Positions 7,631-9,424 of a stretch of 9,424 nucleotides of DNA are shown piece by piece. Source of the DNA: Gammaproteobacteria bacterium (GTDB lineage: Bacteria > Pseudomonadota > Gammaproteobacteria > Chromatiales > Chromatiaceae). Location of the stretch: positions 2,744 to 12,167 of the forward strand of contig JAHDCB010000042.1 in NCBI GenBank assembly GCA_020630035.1, given 5' to 3'. The translations under genes and the position numbers were made by a program. A model generated the notes under the pieces. That model saw only the letters and a list, made by a program, of their open reading frames with translations, ran no database searches and was not told the origin of the DNA. Position 1 is the stretch's first letter. Every line of letters starts with the position of its first letter.

Positions 7631-9216
7631 CCAACCTCCCTACAGCCTCAGCAGAAACCAACCGACGCCGCACCTTTGCGATCATTTCACACCCGGACGC
7701 CGGCAAAACGACCCTGACCGAAAAGCTGCTACTGTTCGGTGGCGCTATTCAACTGGCCGGCACCGTCAAAGGCCGCAAGGCCGCCCGCCATGCCACTTCC
7801 GACTGGATGGAACTGGAAAAACAGCGCGGCATCTCAGTCACCTCATCCGTGATGCAATTTGCCTATCAGGACCGGGTGATGAACCTACTCGATACCCCCG
7901 GCCATGCAGACTTTTCCGAGGACACCTACCGTACCCTGACCGCAGTAGACTCCGCCCTGATGGTGATTGATGTCGCAAAGGGCGTTGAAGAGCGCACCAT
8001 CAAACTGATGGAAGTCTGTCGACTGCGTGATACGCCCATCCTGACGTTTATCAACAAACTGGATCGCGAGGGGCGCGACCCGATTGACCTGCTGGACGAA
8101 GTCGAATCAGTACTGAACATCCGGTGTGCACCCATCACCTGGCCGATCGGCATGGGCAAGCGCCTGAAAGGCGTGCTGGATCTGCGAGATGAAACCGTAC
8201 ATCTGTACGACCCGGAACACGGTGGCAAAAAACAAGCCGGTGAAAAAATACAAGGCCTGAACAACCCACGCCTGGACACCCTCCTGGGCGATCTGGCCGA
8301 CGAATTACGCGACGAAGTCGAACTGGTACGCGGTGCCAGCCATACATTCGACCCGGAAGCCTATCACCAGGGCACACTAACACCAGTCTTCTTCGGCTCG
8401 GCAATCAACAACTTCGGCGTTGCCGAACTGCTGGATGCGTTTGCTGACTATGCGCCACCACCGCAACCACGCGCAGCGATGCAGCGTACAGTAAATCCTG
8501 CGGAAAACACCTTCAGTGGCTTTGTATTCAAGATCCAGGCCAACATGGATCCAGCACACCGGGACCGGGTCGCCTTTCTACGCGTCAGTTCCGGCCATTA
8601 TCAGAAAGGCATGAAACTCCATCAGGTCCGTACCGGCAAATCAGTCCTGATAAACAATGCCATCACCTTTCAAGCTGATAAGCGGAATACTGCCGACACC
8701 GCCTGGCCAGGCGATATCATCGGCCTGCATAACCACGGCACCATTCGCATCGGCGATACCTTCACCCAGGGCGAAATGTTGAAATATACCGGTGTGCCTT
8801 ATTTTGCACCGGAACTATTCCGACGCGTGGTACTGAAAGACCCACTGCGCCTGAAACAACTCCACAGAGGCGTCACGCAACTGTGCGAAGAAGGTGCCAC
8901 ACAGGTATTTCGCCCATTACGTAACAACGACATCATTCTCGGCGCCGTCGGTGTGCTGCAATTTGATGTGGCAGCACATCGGTTACAGGGTGAATATGGT
9001 GTGGATGCCATCGTTGAACCCACAGCGGTACAACTGGCACGCTGGGTACATTGTGAAGATCCAGCTCTGCTGAAACAATTCCGCATCAAGGCACACAGCC
9101 ACCTGGCTGAAGACGGAGATGGCCAACTGGTGTATCTGGCCAGTAGCCGGGTCAACCTTTCCCTGACGGAAGAACGCTGGCCAGATATCCGTTTTGCAGC
9201 CACGCGCGAACTATAA
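7627..9216 (+). CDS. prfC: Peptide chain release factor 3 (RF3)
   Basis: Ribosome-associated translational GTPase that recycles RF1 and RF2 after peptide release and contributes to post-peptidyl-transfer quality control. From the ATG at 7627 the protein is 529 residues, the same as E. coli RF3. GTPase motifs are intact: G1 'SHPDAGKTT' (21-29), G2 in '[10 protein letters not shown]' (66-75), G3 'DTPGHADF' (89-96), G4 'NKLD' (143-146) and G5 in '[11 protein letters not shown]'. The RF3-typical segments '[20 protein letters not shown]', '[11 protein letters not shown]' and 'FAPELFRRV' are also present. An in-frame start at 7540 exists but lies wholly inside ccmF and gives an arginine- and proline-rich, non-homologous extension, so it is rejected. 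The start overlaps the ccmF stop (ATGA), marking it as the third cistron of a coupled operon. RF3 is more often monocistronic or next to unrelated genes; the link to ccmF is probably incidental. Confidence 0.97.
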   Translation: MTNLPTASAETNRRRTFAIISHPDAGKTTLTEKLLLFGGAIQLAGTVKGRKAARHATSDWMELEKQRGISVTSSVMQFAYQDRVMNLLDTPGHADFSEDTYRTLTAVDSALMVIDVAKGVEERTIKLMEVCRLRDTPILTFINKLDREGRDPIDLLDEVESVLNIRCAPITWPIGMGKRLKGVLDLRDETVHLYDPEHGGKKQAGEKIQGLNNPRLDTLLGDLADELRDEVELVRGASHTFDPEAYHQGTLTPVFFGSAINNFGVAELLDAFADYAPPPQPRAAMQRTVNPAENTFSGFVFKIQANMDPAHRDRVAFLRVSSGHYQKGMKLHQVRTGKSVLINNAITFQADKRNTADTAWPGDIIGLHNHGTIRIGDTFTQGEMLKYTGVPYFAPELFRRVVLKDPLRLKQLHRGVTQLCEEGATQVFRPLRNNDIILGAVGVLQFDVAAHRLQGEYGVDAIVEPTAVQLARWVHCEDPALLKQFRIKAHSHLAEDGDGQLVYLASSRVNLSLTEERWPDIRFAATREL

Positions 9217-9234
9217 TACGCAGATAAAAACCAA

Positions 9235-9240
9235 TATAAT
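9235..9240 (+). promoter_or_regulatory. Possible -10 box upstream of the repeat array
   Basis: TATAAT is a perfect -10 consensus, but no -35 hexamer is seen at 16-18 bases upstream and the region is AT-rich, so chance is likely. A second TATAAT at 9212-9217 overlaps the prfC stop codon and also lacks a -35. If real, transcripts from 9235 would carry the repeats in the leader of the downstream ATPase fragment. Confidence 0.2.
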
Positions 9241-9241
9241 C

Positions 9242-9296
9242 ACGATCAGACGGTCGCAGAATAACGATCAGACGGTTATTTTTTATCTGATCAGAC
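9242..9296 (+). repeat. Three phased GATCAGAC direct repeats
   Basis: A 13-base sequence, ACGATCAGACGGT, occurs identically at 9242-9254 and 9264-9276. Its core GATCAGAC occurs a third time at 9289-9296, where it forms the 10-base palindrome TCTGATCAGA (9286-9295). Start-to-start spacing of the cores is 22 and 23 bases, about two helical turns, so all copies would face the same side of the DNA. Each core contains GATC, a possible Dam methylation site. Position just before the truncated ATPase reading frame suggests an operator or other protein-binding array; function is inferred. Confidence 0.6.
9260..9284 (+). terminator. Weak candidate intrinsic terminator of the prfC operon
   Basis: AATAAC (9260-9265) pairs with GTTATT (9275-9280) around a 9-base loop, extendable by a G-U and an A-U pair, and runs into six T residues (9279-9284). 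It lies 44 bases after the prfC stop, on the correct strand. The stem is short and AT-rich, so efficiency is doubtful, and its loop is the second GATCAGAC repeat, so the two features overlap. Confidence 0.4.
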
Positions 9297-9303
9297 CTAT
9301 ATT

Positions 9304-9372
9304 ATGTACCCACGTTATTCTATCTGTCGTATCCAGGAAGCACTAAGTGATACACCGGTCGTGTTTATCATT
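9304..9372 (+). pseudogene. 5' fragment of a DUF4143-type AAA ATPase, apparently interrupted
   Basis: An ATG at 9304 opens a short frame whose first 22 residues read 'MYPRYSICRIQEALSDTPVV' and then 'FI'. This is the usual beginning of bacterial AAA ATPases with a C-terminal DUF4143 domain, which run on directly into a P-loop of the form G-x-R-Q-x-G-K-(S/T). Here the P-loop never appears: after about base 9371 the frame reads 'IVVVKYFRTT' and stops at 9400-9402. The match stops abruptly where the P-loop should begin, which points to interruption by inserted DNA or a rearrangement. The rest of the gene, if present, lies outside the window. The family assignment rests on a short stretch recognised by eye. 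There is no strong ribosome binding site. The gene starts 87 bases after prfC and belongs with the accessory DNA, not the prfC operon. Confidence 0.45.
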
Positions 9373-9424
9373 GTAGTGGTCAAGTATTTTCGTACCACTT
9401 GAGGGGGTGAGAGCTGGTTTACGC
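9372..9424. mobile_element. Possible left end of an insertion element (runs off the window)
   Basis: Sequence from about 9372 begins TGTAGTGGTCAAG, starts exactly where the ATPase fragment loses its family match, and contains paired inverted repeats, as many IS ends do. No transposase is visible because only 53 bases remain. The IS family cannot be named and no target duplication can be checked, so this is an inference from the broken reading frame. Confidence 0.3.
9375..9402. repeat. Two mutually exclusive inverted repeats
   Basis: AGTGGT (9375-9380) is complementary to ACCACT (9394-9399). TCAAGT (9380-9385) is complementary to ACTTGA (9397-9402). Both stems are perfect six-base pairings but share bases, so only one could form at a time. 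They could be transposase-binding repeats at an element end or a small hairpin in RNA. Confidence 0.5.

Noticed and set aside
4878..9216. A novel biosynthetic or defence system built on PPTase, CcmF and RF3
   Set aside because: Each protein is a complete, ordinary member of a known family with all key residues; adjacency alone does not support a shared new function.
9242..9296. CRISPR array
   Set aside because: Repeats are only 8-13 bases, with spacers of 9-15 bases and three copies; this is far from CRISPR dimensions.
9344..9372. Imperfect dyad between AAGTGATACAC and the GTGTTTATCATT stretch
   Set aside because: Pairing needs bulges, lies inside the ATPase fragment's coding sequence, and is explained by chance in AT-rich DNA; kept only as a note.

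Overview
The window looks like chromosomal DNA from a gammaproteobacterium. This is inferred from gene content: MurJ, cytochrome c maturation protein CcmF, RF3 and a one-chain class I fumarase. Base composition is moderate (slightly GC-rich by eye) and coding density is very high until the last 200 bases, which are visibly more AT-rich. No species can be named from the sequence alone.

Layout. (1) 1-960, plus strand: the C-terminal part of an ATPase-type protein ending in a PD-(D/E)XK nuclease-like domain; its N-terminal part lies outside the window. (2) 955-4884, minus strand, in transcription order: murJ (lipid II flippase), an Rpn/PD-(D/E)XK-type nuclease ('transposase') gene, and a class I fumarate hydratase whose stop codon interlocks tail-to-tail with the stop of gene 1. 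(3) 4878-9216, plus strand: an Sfp-type phosphopantetheinyl transferase, ccmF and prfC. These are joined by two 4-base stop/start overlaps (GTGA and ATGA) and are almost certainly one translationally coupled operon. The two transcription units diverge head-to-head, and their 5' coding ends overlap by 7 bases if murJ starts at the CTG that its ribosome binding site indicates. (4) 9217-9424: an AT-rich accessory stretch. It holds a weak terminator, three helically phased GATCAGAC repeats, the first ~23 codons of what looks like a DUF4143-type AAA ATPase, and then unrelated sequence with inverted repeats that I read as a probable insertion-element end.

The central genes are housekeeping: cell-wall precursor export, TCA cycle, carrier-protein activation, cytochrome c assembly and translation termination. 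They do not form one pathway. Their arrangement is unusual: murJ lacks its common rpsT/ribF neighbours, and ccmF stands apart from other ccm genes. Accessory genes (an ATPase-nuclease, an Rpn nuclease, a broken ATPase plus a possible mobile element) lie at both edges and between housekeeping genes, which suggests past insertion and rearrangement. I found no convincing new multi-gene system. The best leads are the CTG start of murJ and the repeat/broken-ATPase/element junction at the right edge.
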